DNA of 64,000 nt from a bacterium (GCA_029565675.1 JAKQNP010000019.1:124001-188000); one strand, 5' to 3'. Shown: positions 35,563 to 45,036, counted from the stretch's first letter. Notes: generated by a model not told the origin, from the sequence alone. Translations and numbers: made by a program.

Positions 35563-36654
35563 TCAGACTGCACTTTTCTGCTCGGCAGCCATTTGCTTGC
35601 GTCTTTCGATGGTGTCGAACCAGGCTTTGATAACGGCTTGCACCAGGGTTGCCAGCGGAATGGCAAAAAAGAGTCCCCAAAACCCCCACAACCCGCCAAA
35701 GACCAAAACCGCAGCGATGATCGCCACCGGATGCAAATCCACCACCTCGGAAAGCAGCAATGGCGCGAGCAGATTGCCATCCAGAGCCTGGATGATCAGG
35801 TAGGCGATGATGACAGAAATCGAATTGCCGCTGAATCCCCACTGGATCAAAGCGATCAAGGTCGGCGGGAAAAACATCACGGTGGCGCCGATATAGGGCA
35901 TGAGCACCGACAGACCCGTAAACAGCGCGATGATCAGAGCATAGCGCAACCCCAACAGAATGAAAACGATATAACTGCCGACCGCAACAATCAGAATTTC
36001 CCAGATTTTGCCGCGAATATAGTTGCTGATCTGCTGATCGACTTCACGCCACACCCCGGAAGCCAGAGAGCGGTTTTCGGGCAGGAATCGCGAGGTCCAC
36101 ACTTTGATCAATCGCTTGTCTTTTAAAAAGAAAAAGATCAGAAAAGGCACGATGATCAGATAGACAAAAAAGGTGATCACATTCTTGACCGAGGAGATCG
36201 AAAAACTCAGCAAGCGCTGGCCGAGATCGGTCAATTGCGAGCTGAGCGAGACGAGCAGCTGGCGGATTTGGTCGCGGGAGATGACATCGGGATAGCGGTC
36301 GGATAAATGCATGATGGAGTGCTGCAAACTCGAAATCATGCTGGGAAGCTCTTCGAGCAATTGGCCGATCTGTCGGAATGCCATCGGCAGCAAGACGATG
36401 AGCAGTGTCAGAACAATGGCCAGAAAGCTGATAAAAACGAAAATCACCGCCAGCAGATGCGGACAACGATGTCTTTCGAGAGCCGAAACCGGTCCATCCA
36501 GAACATAGGCCAAAACAACAGCGATCAGCAGCGGGGTGAGCATTTTGCCGAACAGCAGCAGCAGCAAAAGAGCCGCAAGCAACAAGACGATCAGGATGAT
36601 CATCTGTGGGTCAGAAAAATGATTGTGCATCCAATCGCGAAAAAAAGTGATCAT
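35563..36654 (-). CDS. AI-2E/PerM-family membrane transporter
   Basis: 363 aa, eight or so hydrophobic segments with the family layout: two N-terminal helix pairs, a hydrophilic middle (SLQHSIMHLSDRYPDVISRDQIRQLL), VITFFVYLIIVPFLIFFFLKD, and C-terminal GLSVLMPYIGATVMFFPPTLIAL and EVVDLHPVAIIAAVLVFGGLWGFWGLFFAIPLA. Members export signalling molecules or Na+/H+; the substrate here is unknown. ATG 36654 replaces the track TTG; its SD is weak (AAGGG 13 nt upstream). It lies 22 bp upstream of the glycosidase gene. Confidence 0.9.
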   Translation of the reverse strand: MITFFRDWMHNHFSDPQMIILIVLLLAALLLLLLFGKMLTPLLIAVVLAYVLDGPVSALERHRCPHLLAVIFVFISFLAIVLTLLIVLLPMAFRQIGQLLEELPSMISSLQHSIMHLSDRYPDVISRDQIRQLLVSLSSQLTDLGQRLLSFSISSVKNVITFFVYLIIVPFLIFFFLKDKRLIKVWTSRFLPENRSLASGVWREVDQQISNYIRGKIWEILIVAVGSYIVFILLGLRYALIIALFTGLSVLMPYIGATVMFFPPTLIALIQWGFSGNSISVIIAYLIIQALDGNLLAPLLLSEVVDLHPVAIIAAVLVFGGLWGFWGLFFAIPLATLVQAVIKAWFDTIERRKQMAAEQKSAV

Positions 36655-36731
36655 TGACGAATGGCACCCTTGCAATCAATTAACCGTTCTGGTCAGCGGC
36701 GTTCCCTCACCGGACGGGACAGCGCCGAGTT

Positions 36732-37856
36732 CTAGTGAAAGATAGCGAAAAAGACACCTGCCGCGACAGCAGAGCCGATGACACCCGCCACATTCGGTCC
36801 CATGGCATGCATCAGCAAATGGTTGTCCTGATCAAAACGCAGGGCATATTGCTGCACCACCCGCGCCGAGTCGGGCACTGCGGAAACACCGGCTGCACCG
36901 ATCAGGGGATTGATTTTTTCCTTTAAGAACAGATTCATGAACTTGCCAAACACAAGACCGCCGAAAGTGGCGATGATAAAGGAGAACAAGCCAAGAAAAA
37001 AGATGCCCAACGATTTGGCCGTTAAAAAAACCGATGCCTGGGTGCTCGCACCGACCGCAAACGAGAGCAAGATCGTGCAGATGTCGAGAAGCGCGTTGCC
37101 GGCCGACTTGGCAAGACGATCGGTAACGCCGCTCTCTTTCAGCAAATTACCCAACATGAGCATGCCGACCAAAGTCAAGGAGCCCGGAGCGATCAGCGAA
37201 GCACCGATGACCACGATAATCGGAAAGATGATTTTTTCCTGTTTGGAGACTTCGCGGGGCGGTTTCATGCGGATTCTGCACTCTTTTTCGCTGATGACCA
37301 GCTTCATAATCGGCGGCTGAATCAACGGCACCAGCGCCATATAGGAATAGGCGGCGATGGCGATGGGCCCCAGCAGATGCGGCGCCAGCTGTGAGGAGAG
37401 AAAAATAGAGGTGGGTCCGTCCGCACCGCCGATGATTCCGATCGACGCCGCTTCCGGATTGCTGAATCCCAACATCAGAGCGCCGAGATAGGTGACGAAA
37501 ATCCCCAGCTGGGCTGCCGCACCCAACAAGATCGATTTGGGGCTGGAAATGAGAGAAGAGAAATCGGTCATCGCGCCGATCCCAAGAAAGATCAGCGGCG
37601 GGAAAATACCGGAAGTCACTCCCCAATAGATCAAGCTGAAAACACTGCCTTTGTCATAGACCCCCAACGGCAAACCCGCCACATAGGGCATGTTGCCGAT
37701 GATCACACCGAAACCGATCGGCACGAGCAACAGAGGTTCATATTTCTTGACGATCGCCAGATAAATGGCTGTGCAACCGACCACAATCATGATGACATTG
37801 CCGAGCGTCATATTGATAAAACCGGTGGTCTGCCAGATTCTGTTCAGGATGTCCAT
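36732..37856 (-). CDS. Na+-pumping decarboxylase beta subunit (OadB/MmdB)
   Basis: 374 aa integral membrane protein. It carries the beta-subunit signature IGGADGPTSIFLSSQLAP and the paired hydrophobic repeats, plus the conserved late segment AGVSAVPDSARVVQQYA and FDQDNHLLMHAMGPNVAG. This subunit removes the carboxyl group from carboxybiotin and couples it to export of two Na+. GGAGG 6 nt before ATG; the biotin-carrier gene ends 1 bp upstream. Oxaloacetate and methylmalonyl-CoA enzymes share this subunit; the neighbours indicate methylmalonyl-CoA. Confidence 0.95.
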   Translation of the reverse strand: MDILNRIWQTTGFINMTLGNVIMIVVGCTAIYLAIVKKYEPLLLVPIGFGVIIGNMPYVAGLPLGVYDKGSVFSLIYWGVTSGIFPPLIFLGIGAMTDFSSLISSPKSILLGAAAQLGIFVTYLGALMLGFSNPEAASIGIIGGADGPTSIFLSSQLAPHLLGPIAIAAYSYMALVPLIQPPIMKLVISEKECRIRMKPPREVSKQEKIIFPIIVVIGASLIAPGSLTLVGMLMLGNLLKESGVTDRLAKSAGNALLDICTILLSFAVGASTQASVFLTAKSLGIFFLGLFSFIIATFGGLVFGKFMNLFLKEKINPLIGAAGVSAVPDSARVVQQYALRFDQDNHLLMHAMGPNVAGVIGSAVAAGVFFAIFH

Positions 37857-37857
37857 C

Positions 37858-38358
37858 TCATTCCTCCAGGTGATCGAGAACGATCAACAGATCGCCTTGA
37901 TTGACTGAATCGCCTTGCTGGCAGCGGATCTCTTTGACGATGCCCTCGGAGTTGGAGTGAATCTCATTTTCCATCTTCATCGCTTCAAGGATCAACACCG
38001 TCTGTCCCAAATGGATGACATCGCCGACTCGGACCAGAATCTTTTGGATTTGTCCCGGCAACGGTGCAATTACCGAAAGGGTATTGACAACCGAGGATGG
38101 CCGGTGCAAGACAATCGGATTTGTGCTCGCTTTGGCCCCTGAAGATGCCGTACGCGGTTTGGGAGCACTCTCCGTATCGCTGGCGTGCGATACACGGACC
38201 GGCTTGATATCCGGAACCTGATCGATGCCGAGATCCTTGAGACCAACCGTGTACTCTTTGCCTTCAACAGCGATGCGCGCTTCATAAGCGGTAAACGCCT
38301 TGATGGTTACCGCATAGACCTTGCCGCCGATTTCCAGACGCAATTCTTTCTCTTCCAT
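37858..38358 (-). CDS. Biotin carboxyl-carrier subunit of the methylmalonyl-CoA decarboxylase
   Basis: 166 aa. An N-terminal domain (ELRLEIGGKVYAVTIKAF) and a Pro/Ala/Ser linker (KPRTASSGAKAST) are followed by a biotinyl domain with the attachment site LILEAMKMENEIHS. It shuttles CO2 from the carboxyltransferase to the membrane beta subunit. Start ATG 38358 with GGAGG 5 nt upstream; the track TTG start is not needed. Confidence 0.93.
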   Translation of the reverse strand: MEEKELRLEIGGKVYAVTIKAFTAYEARIAVEGKEYTVGLKDLGIDQVPDIKPVRVSHASDTESAPKPRTASSGAKASTNPIVLHRPSSVVNTLSVIAPLPGQIQKILVRVGDVIHLGQTVLILEAMKMENEIHSNSEGIVKEIRCQQGDSVNQGDLLIVLDHLEE

Positions 38359-38416
38359 CAGACCCTCCAGGTCCTTCAAAGGGAATTTTTATGCCAAATT
38401 CGCAGACGAAATCTGT

Positions 38417-38788
38417 TCAGCGCAAACGCGCCGGCAGAAACCGCCGGCTCAAACCACCGCCAATGCGCCAGGCCGATTGGGGACTGCCTTTTGCAAAGGT
38501 GATCTCGCTCTGCAGAACATCAAAATGCAGCCGGCGATAGAATTCCACCGCTGTGGCGATGGCGATCAAATGGTCATTCGGGATCTTTTCGTCGGCCGAT
38601 TTCGCGGCCGACAACAGAGATGGCGGCGAAACAGAACCCTCTTTGATCTGCCGCCTGGACCGCAACCGCCCGGCAATGTTGTTAAACGCAAGAATAATCA
38701 AAGAAATCAAGATCAAGCCAACAAAAACCACCAGCAAACCGCTGGCAGCGATGGTTAATCCGTTATTTTGTATCAGGTTTTCGACCAT
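38417..38788 (-). CDS. OadG-like gamma/delta membrane subunit of the Na+-pumping decarboxylase
   Basis: 123 aa with one N-terminal transmembrane helix (TIAASGLLVVFVGLILISLIILA) followed by a basic, then a cytosolic tail, the arrangement of OAD_gamma proteins that hold the complex together. GGAGGATT lies before ATG. Sequence conservation in this family is low; the call depends on length, topology and position between carboxyltransferase and biotin carrier. Confidence 0.82.
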   Translation of the reverse strand: MVENLIQNNGLTIAASGLLVVFVGLILISLIILAFNNIAGRLRSRRQIKEGSVSPPSLLSAAKSADEKIPNDHLIAIATAVEFYRRLHFDVLQSEITFAKGSPQSAWRIGGGLSRRFLPARLR

Positions 38789-38939
38789 ATCGAATCCTCC
38801 GGGGATCCAGGGAGAACATTTCTTCTTTTAACCGCCCGGTGCAGTGCCTGCGGGCTGAATCGAGCGATCCGTGATTGCTCCAGGGCTGCAAAACCGATTG
38901 AGCCCATCAGCAACCCGAGAACCGGTATAATAAAATTCG

Positions 38940-40490
38940 CTACAGCGGAATGTTGCCGTGTTTTTTCGGCGGATTTTCGTCCCGCTTGTTGTGCAGCATT
39001 TCGATCGCTTTGATCAATTTGTAGCGCGTCAACTTGGGTTCGATCACTTCATCGACAAAGCCTTTGCTGGCAGCGACGTAGGGATTGGCGAACTTTTCCC
39101 GGTATTCGCTGATCTTTTCCTGCAGCTTGGCTTCCGGATCTTCGGCGGCTTTGATCTCTTTGGCAAAGATGATTTCGCTGGCGCCTTCCGGCCCCATCAC
39201 CGCGATCTCCGCGGATGGCCAGGCATACAGCACATCGCCGCGCAAATGTTTGGAGTTCATCACGCAAAAAGCGCCGCCATAGGCTTTGCGGGTGATGACG
39301 GTGATTTTGGGCACCGTCGCTTCTGCGTAGGCGTAGAGCATCTTGGCGCCATGGCGGATGATGCCGGTGAATTCCTGTTGGGTGCCCGGCATAAAACCCG
39401 GGACATCCTCGAAGGTCACGATCGGGATGTTAAAAGCATCGCAAAAACGAACAAAGCGCGCCGCCTTGATCGAGGCGTTGCCATCGATCACCCCGGCCAG
39501 ATATTTGGGCTGGTTGGCGACCAGACCGATGACGTGGCCGTTGAGATAACCGAAACCGATAATGATATTGGGGGCAAAGTATTCCTGGATTTCGAAAAAA
39601 TCGCCGTTGTCGAGAATCTTGAGCAGAATCGCTTTCATGTCATAGGGCTTGTGCGGCTCGTCGGGGACGATATAGTTGAGCTCGGCATCAAGGCGATCCA
39701 CGGGATCGTGGCACTCCACAGACGGGGGCTCTTCCAAATTGTTCTGCGGCAAGAAACAGACCAGTTTGCGGATTCCCTCGAACAATTCTTTTTCGCTGTC
39801 ATAGGTAAAATGCGAGATCCCGCTCTTGGTCGAGTGCACGTCGGCGCCGCCCAATTCGTCCGAGCTCACATCTTCATGGGTCACCGCCTTGACGATTTTG
39901 GGGCCGGTCAGAAACATAAAAGAGGTGTTGCGCACCATAAAGATGAAATCGGTCAGCGCCGGCGAATAGACCGCCCCTCCGGCAGCCGGTCCGACAACCG
40001 CGCTGATCTGCGGGATCACGCCGGAATAGAGAACATTGTTGAGGAAAATGCTCGTGTACCCGGCCAGCGAGTCGACGCCTTCCTGAATTCGGGCGCCGCC
40101 CGAATCGTTGATGCCGATGATCGGAGCGCCGACTTTGGCGGCCATGGCCTGAATCTTGACGATTTTCTCCGCCACCACTTTGGAGAGCGACCCGCCATAG
40201 ACGGTAAAATCGAATGAGTAGACATAAACCAGGCGGCCGTGAATGGTGCCATAACCGGTGATAATGCCGTCGCCGTAGATCTGTTTATCCTGTAAACCAA
40301 AAGCGTCCGCGTTGGAGACGCGAAACATGTCGATCTCTTCGAAACTGTAGGGATCGAGCAAAAGATTGATCCGCTCGCGGGCCGTCAATTTGCCTTTTTG
40401 GTGCTGTTTTTCGATCGCCTCCGGGCCGCCGCCCAATCGGGCCTGTTCGGTCTTTTCCTTTAGCTCGAGAATCTTGCGTTCTCTGCTCAT
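38940..40490 (-). CDS. Methylmalonyl-CoA decarboxylase alpha / acyl-CoA carboxyltransferase subunit
   Basis: 516 aa, two crotonase-like carboxyltransferase domains. Seen: GVDSLAGYTSIFLNNVLYSGVIPQ, GPAAGGAVYSPALTDF, ELGGADVHSTKSGISHF in the N half and FEDVPGFMPGTQQEFTGIIRHGAKMLYAYAEA, KAYGGAFCVMNSKHLRGD, MGPEGASEIIF in the C half. It transfers the carboxyl group of (S)-methylmalonyl-CoA to biotin. In another setting the same protein would be a propionyl-CoA carboxylase beta chain, but no biotin carboxylase gene is present and Na+-pump subunits follow, which favours the decarboxylase. SD GAGGAG. The C-terminus KKHGNIPL is the usual one. Confidence 0.95.
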   Translation of the reverse strand: MSRERKILELKEKTEQARLGGGPEAIEKQHQKGKLTARERINLLLDPYSFEEIDMFRVSNADAFGLQDKQIYGDGIITGYGTIHGRLVYVYSFDFTVYGGSLSKVVAEKIVKIQAMAAKVGAPIIGINDSGGARIQEGVDSLAGYTSIFLNNVLYSGVIPQISAVVGPAAGGAVYSPALTDFIFMVRNTSFMFLTGPKIVKAVTHEDVSSDELGGADVHSTKSGISHFTYDSEKELFEGIRKLVCFLPQNNLEEPPSVECHDPVDRLDAELNYIVPDEPHKPYDMKAILLKILDNGDFFEIQEYFAPNIIIGFGYLNGHVIGLVANQPKYLAGVIDGNASIKAARFVRFCDAFNIPIVTFEDVPGFMPGTQQEFTGIIRHGAKMLYAYAEATVPKITVITRKAYGGAFCVMNSKHLRGDVLYAWPSAEIAVMGPEGASEIIFAKEIKAAEDPEAKLQEKISEYREKFANPYVAASKGFVDEVIEPKLTRYKLIKAIEMLHNKRDENPPKKHGNIPL

Positions 40491-40548
40491 ACCCTTCTCC
40501 TCTGAGAGACTTCCAGACTTGCAAGTGTAAACCTTAGACGAGGTTTTT

Positions 40549-40965
40549 TCAATGCGCCTGTTCTTCGCCGTGTTGACAGATTTCGGTCAGCACTTTGCCG
40601 GTCGATCGAGGATGCAGAAAAGCGATCTGGTTGCCGTGCGCGCCCGGGCGGGGAACCACGTCGATCATCTCGATCTGGTTGCTGCGCATGTTTTCGATTT
40701 CCCCCTCGATGTCGTCGGTCTGCAGGGCGATGTGGTGAATGCCCTGCCCCTTTTTCTCGAGAAAACGGGCGATCGGGCTCTCGGGATCGGTCGGCTCGAG
40801 CAATTCGATATGGACCTCGCCGATGCGAAAAATGGCGACGCGCACCTTTTGATCCGTCACCTCTTCGATGCCGACCAGCGGCAACCGCAATTGGTCGCGG
40901 TAGAACGGAATGGTGGCTTCCAGAGATTCCACCGCAATGCCGATATGGTTGATCTGGGTAATCAT
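40549..40965 (-). CDS. mce: Methylmalonyl-CoA epimerase
   Basis: 138 aa, glyoxalase/VOC fold. Metal-ligand motifs NHIGIAVESLE near the N-terminus and GIHHIALQTDDIEGE in the middle, with EPTDPESPIARFLEKKGQG between and a final FLHPRSTGKVLTEICQ. It interconverts (R)- and (S)-methylmalonyl-CoA between mutase and decarboxylase. Its ATG overlaps the MeaB stop by ATGA. Confidence 0.95.
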   Translation of the reverse strand: MITQINHIGIAVESLEATIPFYRDQLRLPLVGIEEVTDQKVRVAIFRIGEVHIELLEPTDPESPIARFLEKKGQGIHHIALQTDDIEGEIENMRSNQIEMIDVVPRPGAHGNQIAFLHPRSTGKVLTEICQHGEEQAH

Positions 40966-41918
40966 GATCGATCCATCTCCTTAAAAATCCATTCGATCTG
41001 TCTGTTGATCAATGCATAGGGGGTTTCCTGATGGCTGATGAGGCGCTCGACCCACTGATCCATTTGCCTGTCGATCTCCACCTTCCGCTCGATATGGTCA
41101 TTTATTTTGGACTGCAATTGCTGGCGCAACTCGCGACGCAGGCGCAGGCGCCGGCGCCTGTCGATTTCTCCGGTTTCGGCATAACGCTGCAAACGGCCGG
41201 CAATGCTATCGATCAAATCGTCAATGCCCCGGTCAAAGAGTGCAGAGACCATTACCACCGGCGGAACCGGCCGCTCCGGGGTTGGGTTGGCCAGCGACAG
41301 CACATAATCCACTTCCGCGCGCAGGCGGGCCGATTCGTCTTTATCGCTCTTGTTGATCACATAGATATCGCCGATCTCCATGATTCCGGCTTTTAGCGCC
41401 TGAATCTCGTCGCCGAGACCGGGCACCAGCACCAGCAACACAAGGTCGGAGAGCTGCGCGATTTCGATTTCAGTTTGGCCGACGCCGAGAGTCTCGACGA
41501 TCACCCGATCATAGCCGGCGGCATCGAAAATTTTTACCGCATCCGCGGTAGCGCCGGCGATGCCGCCCAGATGCCCTCGGGAAGCCATGGAGCGGATGTA
41601 GACGCCGGGGTCAAGCGCATGACTCTGCATGCGCAGGCGGTCGCCCAACAGCGCGCCGCCGGTAAACGGCGAGCTCGGATCGACCGCGATCACTGCCGCT
41701 TTGCGGCCGGCTTTGCGCTCCTCGCTGAGCAGCCGGTCGAGCAAGGTGCTCTTGCCGGCGCCCGGCGGCCCGGTCAAGCCGAGGACAACCGCCTTGCCCG
41801 TGCTTGGATAGAGACGATCGATCAGCTCTTCTCGCCCCGGAAGGTCGTTCTCGACCAGACTGATCGCGCGCGCGATCGCCCGTTGCTGACCTTGTCGCAC
41901 ACCGTCTGCAAGTGTCAT
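40962..41918 (-). CDS. meaB: Methylmalonyl-CoA mutase-associated GTPase MeaB
   Basis: 318 aa, SIMIBI GTPase. P-loop GPPGAGKSTLLDRLL, the switch block DPSSPFTGGALLGDRLRM, VIVETLGVGQTEIEI and NKSDKDE. It delivers and protects the B12 cofactor of the mutase. ATGA overlaps with both neighbours (B12 subunit upstream, epimerase downstream) show tight coupling. Confidence 0.96.
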   Translation of the reverse strand: MTLADGVRQGQQRAIARAISLVENDLPGREELIDRLYPSTGKAVVLGLTGPPGAGKSTLLDRLLSEERKAGRKAAVIAVDPSSPFTGGALLGDRLRMQSHALDPGVYIRSMASRGHLGGIAGATADAVKIFDAAGYDRVIVETLGVGQTEIEIAQLSDLVLLVLVPGLGDEIQALKAGIMEIGDIYVINKSDKDESARLRAEVDYVLSLANPTPERPVPPVVMVSALFDRGIDDLIDSIAGRLQRYAETGEIDRRRRLRLRRELRQQLQSKINDHIERKVEIDRQMDQWVERLISHQETPYALINRQIEWIFKEMDRS

Positions 41919-42322
41919 CGGCTGACGACTCGTTCTCGATTGGCTTCGATGAAATCAATGACCGCCGAAATCGATGTTCCAGGCGTAAAGACCGCCTCGA
42001 CACCCTTGTCGCGCAAATAAGCGATATCGCTATCCGGAATCACCCCGCCGCCGAACACCACCACATCCTGCGCCCCTTGCCGCTGCAGCTCGTCCACCAC
42101 CGCCGGAAAGAGCTCGTTGTGCGCGCCGGACAACAGGCTTAAACCGACAAAATCGACGTCCTCCTGCAGCGCAGTCCGCACGATGGATTCTGGCGATTGG
42201 CGGATGCCGGTATAGATCACTTCGTAACCTGCATCTTTGAGTGCGCGGGCGATATATTTGGCTCCCCGATCGTGACCATCGAGACCGGGTTTGGCGATCA
42301 ATATGCGGATTTTTCGCTCCAC
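41915..42322 (-). CDS. Methylmalonyl-CoA mutase small subunit (B12-binding domain)
   Basis: 135 aa, a free-standing cobalamin-binding domain. The base-off ligand motif AKPGLDGHDRGAKY (DxHxxG) is followed by SLLSGAH and VFGGGVIPDSD, the nucleotide-tail pocket. The track ORF (start 42721) reads into the catalytic subunit gene out of frame. The true start is GTG 42322, with AGGA 8 nt upstream and 22 bp after the catalytic subunit. Split mutases of this kind are known in archaea and other bacteria. Confidence 0.93.
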   Translation of the reverse strand: MERKIRILIAKPGLDGHDRGAKYIARALKDAGYEVIYTGIRQSPESIVRTALQEDVDFVGLSLLSGAHNELFPAVVDELQRQGAQDVVVFGGGVIPDSDIAYLRDKGVEAVFTPGTSISAVIDFIEANRERVVSR

Positions 42323-42344
42323 CTTGATTTTCCTTTCCGCCGAG

Positions 42345-44015
42345 TTACAGAACAATCGATTCGCGATATTCACCAAATTCCTGGCGCAGGACATTGCAGA
42401 TTTCGCCAAGGGTGGCATAGTTCTGCACCGCCTGCAAAATGACCGGCAGCAAATTTTGCGACGAGTCGCGGGCTGCGGTCTGCAGTTCATGCAGGGATTT
42501 TTCCAGCTCGGCGGCGCTGCGCCCGGCGCGGACTTGCTGCAGCTTCTCGATCTGGACTTGCCGCAAGCGCGGATCCACCCGCAACAGACCCTTTGGCGCA
42601 TCTTCCTTGACGGTGAACTTGTTGACCCCCACGACCACCCGCTCCCCTGCTTCGATCTGCTTCTGCACCGCATAGGCGGCGTCCTGAATCTCTTTTTGCG
42701 GATAGCCTGCCTCGATTGCATGCACCATGCCGCCGACCGACTCGATTTTATCGAGATAGGCCCAGGTCTCTTCCTCGATGCGGTCGGTCAGCGCCTCGAT
42801 GGCATATGAACCGCCGAGAGGATCGATCGTATCCGCAACGCCGGATTCGTAGGCGACGATCTGCTGTGTGCGCAGGGCGATGCGCACCGATTCCTCGCTC
42901 GGCAAACTCAACGCTTCATCGCGGGAATTGGTGTGCAGGCTCTGGGTGCCGCCGAGAACCGCAGCCAGGGTCTGAATGGCCACCCTGACGATGTTGTTGT
43001 CCGGCTGCTGCGCCGTCAAGGTGCTGCCCGCGGTCTGTGTATGGAACCGCAACATCAACGACTTGGGATTGCGGGCGTGAAATTTTTCCTGCATCACCCG
43101 CGCCCACACCCGTCGGGCGGCGCGGAATTTGGCCACCTCTTCCAGCAAATCATTGTGGCTGTTGAAAAAGAAAGAGAGCCGGCCGGCAAAATCATCGATA
43201 TCCAATCCGGCAGCCAGCGCCGCCTTGACATATTCGATGCCGTCAGCGAGGGTGAACGCCACCTCCTGCACCGCTGTCGAACCTGCCTCGCGAATGTGAT
43301 AACCGGAAATGCTGATGGTGTTCCAGTTGGGCACCTCAATGGAACAAAAGGCAAAAATATCGGTAATCAGACGGATCGACGGTTTGGGCGGAAAAATATA
43401 GGTGCCGCGGGCGATGTATTCCTTGAGGATGTCGTTCTGAATCGTGCCGCGCAGCTTGTCCTTGCTCACCCCCTGCTTTTCCGCCACCGCAATATAAAAA
43501 GCAAGCAGCACCGCCGCCGGCGCATTGATCGTCATCGAAGTCGACACCTGGTCCAGAGGAATCCCGTCGAAAAGAATCTCCATGTCGCCCAAGGTATCGA
43601 TCGCCACCCCCACTTTGCCCACTTCACCGACGCTGTGCGGATCATCCGAATCGTAGCCGATCTGGGTGGGCAAATCGAAAGCTACCGACAAGCCGGTCTG
43701 CCCCTGACTCAGGAGGTATTTGTACCGCGCGTTGCTCTCTTCAGCCGTGCCAAAACCTGCATATTGGCGCATGGTCCACAGCCGGCCGCGATACATGGTC
43801 GGTTGCACTCCCCGTGTGTAGGGATAGTCGCCGGGAAAACCCAGTTTGTCGAGATAGTGTTCACTCGCCTGTTCAGTCGGCAGATAGACGCATTCCAGCG
43901 GAATGCCGGATCCGGTGCAGAATTGGGGTTTGCGCTCCGGGAACCGTTGCAAAACCTTATCCACATTGGACTCCCATTGGCGTACAGCTTCGCGAATCGT
44001 TTGATAATCGCTCAT
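42345..44015 (-). CDS. Methylmalonyl-CoA mutase catalytic subunit
   Basis: 556 aa, the substrate-binding TIM barrel without the C-terminal B12 domain (encoded next). Seen: [23 protein letters not shown] with the Tyr expected in methylmalonyl- rather than isobutyryl-CoA mutases, [56 protein letters not shown] and [19 protein letters not shown]. It rearranges succinyl-CoA and (R)-methylmalonyl-CoA. First gene of the eight-gene unit down to oadB. AAGGAG sits rather far (about 13 nt) from the ATG. Confidence 0.96.
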   Translation of the reverse strand: MSDYQTIREAVRQWESNVDKVLQRFPERKPQFCTGSGIPLECVYLPTEQASEHYLDKLGFPGDYPYTRGVQPTMYRGRLWTMRQYAGFGTAEESNARYKYLLSQGQTGLSVAFDLPTQIGYDSDDPHSVGEVGKVGVAIDTLGDMEILFDGIPLDQVSTSMTINAPAAVLLAFYIAVAEKQGVSKDKLRGTIQNDILKEYIARGTYIFPPKPSIRLITDIFAFCSIEVPNWNTISISGYHIREAGSTAVQEVAFTLADGIEYVKAALAAGLDIDDFAGRLSFFFNSHNDLLEEVAKFRAARRVWARVMQEKFHARNPKSLMLRFHTQTAGSTLTAQQPDNNIVRVAIQTLAAVLGGTQSLHTNSRDEALSLPSEESVRIALRTQQIVAYESGVADTIDPLGGSYAIEALTDRIEEETWAYLDKIESVGGMVHAIEAGYPQKEIQDAAYAVQKQIEAGERVVVGVNKFTVKEDAPKGLLRVDPRLRQVQIEKLQQVRAGRSAAELEKSLHELQTAARDSSQNLLPVILQAVQNYATLGEICNVLRQEFGEYRESIVL

Positions 44016-44334
44016 AGCCGTTGGTCACTCCTTTTTCTCTGGCTTGAGATCCCTTTCATGGATTTAAGGCAACGCAGAGGGGTGCCCTTCGATCGGAATA
44101 AAAATGTATAAAAATTATTGTCCATTTCAAAATGTATTCTCTCATCGGTTGGCCGAATTTGCTGAATCGATTGCGCGAAACCATTTAAGTTTGTTAAAAG
44201 GTGAGGCACAAAAACATAATTTAGTCGCAATCGGCCGAAATTCATTGACCATCGAGGCAGGAATCGCGCAGCAGGAGTCGGCAGCGCCGCTTAAATCTGT
44301 AGCTGCAACGCTGCTAAAGCGGGGATTGGGGGAT
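44016..44334. other. Intergenic region upstream of the mutase operon
   Basis: 319 bp, locally AT-rich, with no supported gene. It contains a promoter candidate (44104-44131) and, near 44150, a short stretch that would read LAEFAES on the plus strand, also found near 63820. I looked for B12-riboswitch core sequence and saw none. Confidence 0.55.
44104..44131 (-). promoter_or_regulatory. Candidate sigma-70 promoter of the mutase/decarboxylase operon
   Basis: Minus strand: TTGAAA (plus 44126-44131), 16-bp spacer, TACATT (plus 44104-44109), about 90 bp before the mutase ATG, in AT-rich DNA. Confidence 0.4.
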
Positions 44335-44874
44335 TCAGCGTTCGATACCCTTACGGGCGAGAACGCCTTGCTGGTAGTAGTGTTTGACTTGTCGCATTTC
44401 GGTGACCAGGTCGGCACGATCGATCAGCTCCTGCGGGGCGCGCCGGCCCGTGAGAATCAGTTCGACCGCCGCAGGTTTGCAGTCCACCAGATGCAAAACC
44501 GTCTCCAGCGACACGAGACCAAACCAGAGCGCCACGAGGATTTCATCCAACACGATAATATTGAAATTGCCGGACTGCATGACTTCCAGACAGCGCTGTA
44601 AACCTTGTTCTGCGCGCTGCCGGTCGCGATCGGTCACCTCTTCGCGGCGAATGCATTTGTTGCCGCCGAACTGCTCGATCGCGATCAAGGGGAAATCCTG
44701 CAGAGCGCGCAATTCGCCGTACACCTGCCCCTTCATGAATTGACCGATAAAAGTCTTCATGCGATGTCCGGCGGCGCGCAGCGCCAATCCCAGGGCAGCG
44801 GTGGTCTTGCCTTTGCCGTCGCCGGTATAGATCTGTATCATGCCTTTTTGTTTGGTTTTTCCAGCCACTCGCAC
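44335..44874 (-). CDS. Corrinoid adenosyltransferase (CobA/CobO/BtuR family)
   Basis: 179 aa by the longest frame. The P-loop IYTGDGKGKTTAALGLALRAAGH, then FIGQFMKG, IVLDEILVALWFGLV and ELILTGRRAPQELIDRADLVTEM are typical of ATP:cob(I)alamin adenosyltransferases. It makes adenosylcobalamin, the mutase cofactor, and lies just upstream of the mutase operon. The start is uncertain: GTG 44874 (AAGG 3 nt upstream), GTG 44868 (AAGG 9 nt upstream) or ATG 44841 (poor SD). Confidence 0.92.
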   Translation of the reverse strand: MRVAGKTKQKGMIQIYTGDGKGKTTAALGLALRAAGHRMKTFIGQFMKGQVYGELRALQDFPLIAIEQFGGNKCIRREEVTDRDRQRAEQGLQRCLEVMQSGNFNIIVLDEILVALWFGLVSLETVLHLVDCKPAAVELILTGRRAPQELIDRADLVTEMRQVKHYYQQGVLARKGIER

Positions 44875-45036
44875 CTGCCTTACATCAGCTCAATTATCGC
44901 AGTTGTTTCGGCTCAAGTTTTCCGTTCTTCGCAAAAAACCCGCATTTCTGCATCCGCCGCAGCGGCGGCGCCACGCTTTGCAGCAATGTTCAGAAAACGC
45001 TGCACGGTCTCTTCCCGCCGCCTGGCGCGGTTGGGT

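Noticed and set aside
38958-40217. 419-aa plus-strand ORF over the carboxyltransferase gene
   Set aside because: Antisense shadow of a highly conserved gene.
41915-42721. 268-aa version of the B12-binding protein
   Set aside because: The first 133 residues are an out-of-frame reading of the mutase catalytic gene; GTG 42322 with a good ribosome site is the start.
44016-44334. Cobalamin riboswitch before the B12-dependent operon
   Set aside because: No B12-box-like core or supporting stems could be seen in either orientation.
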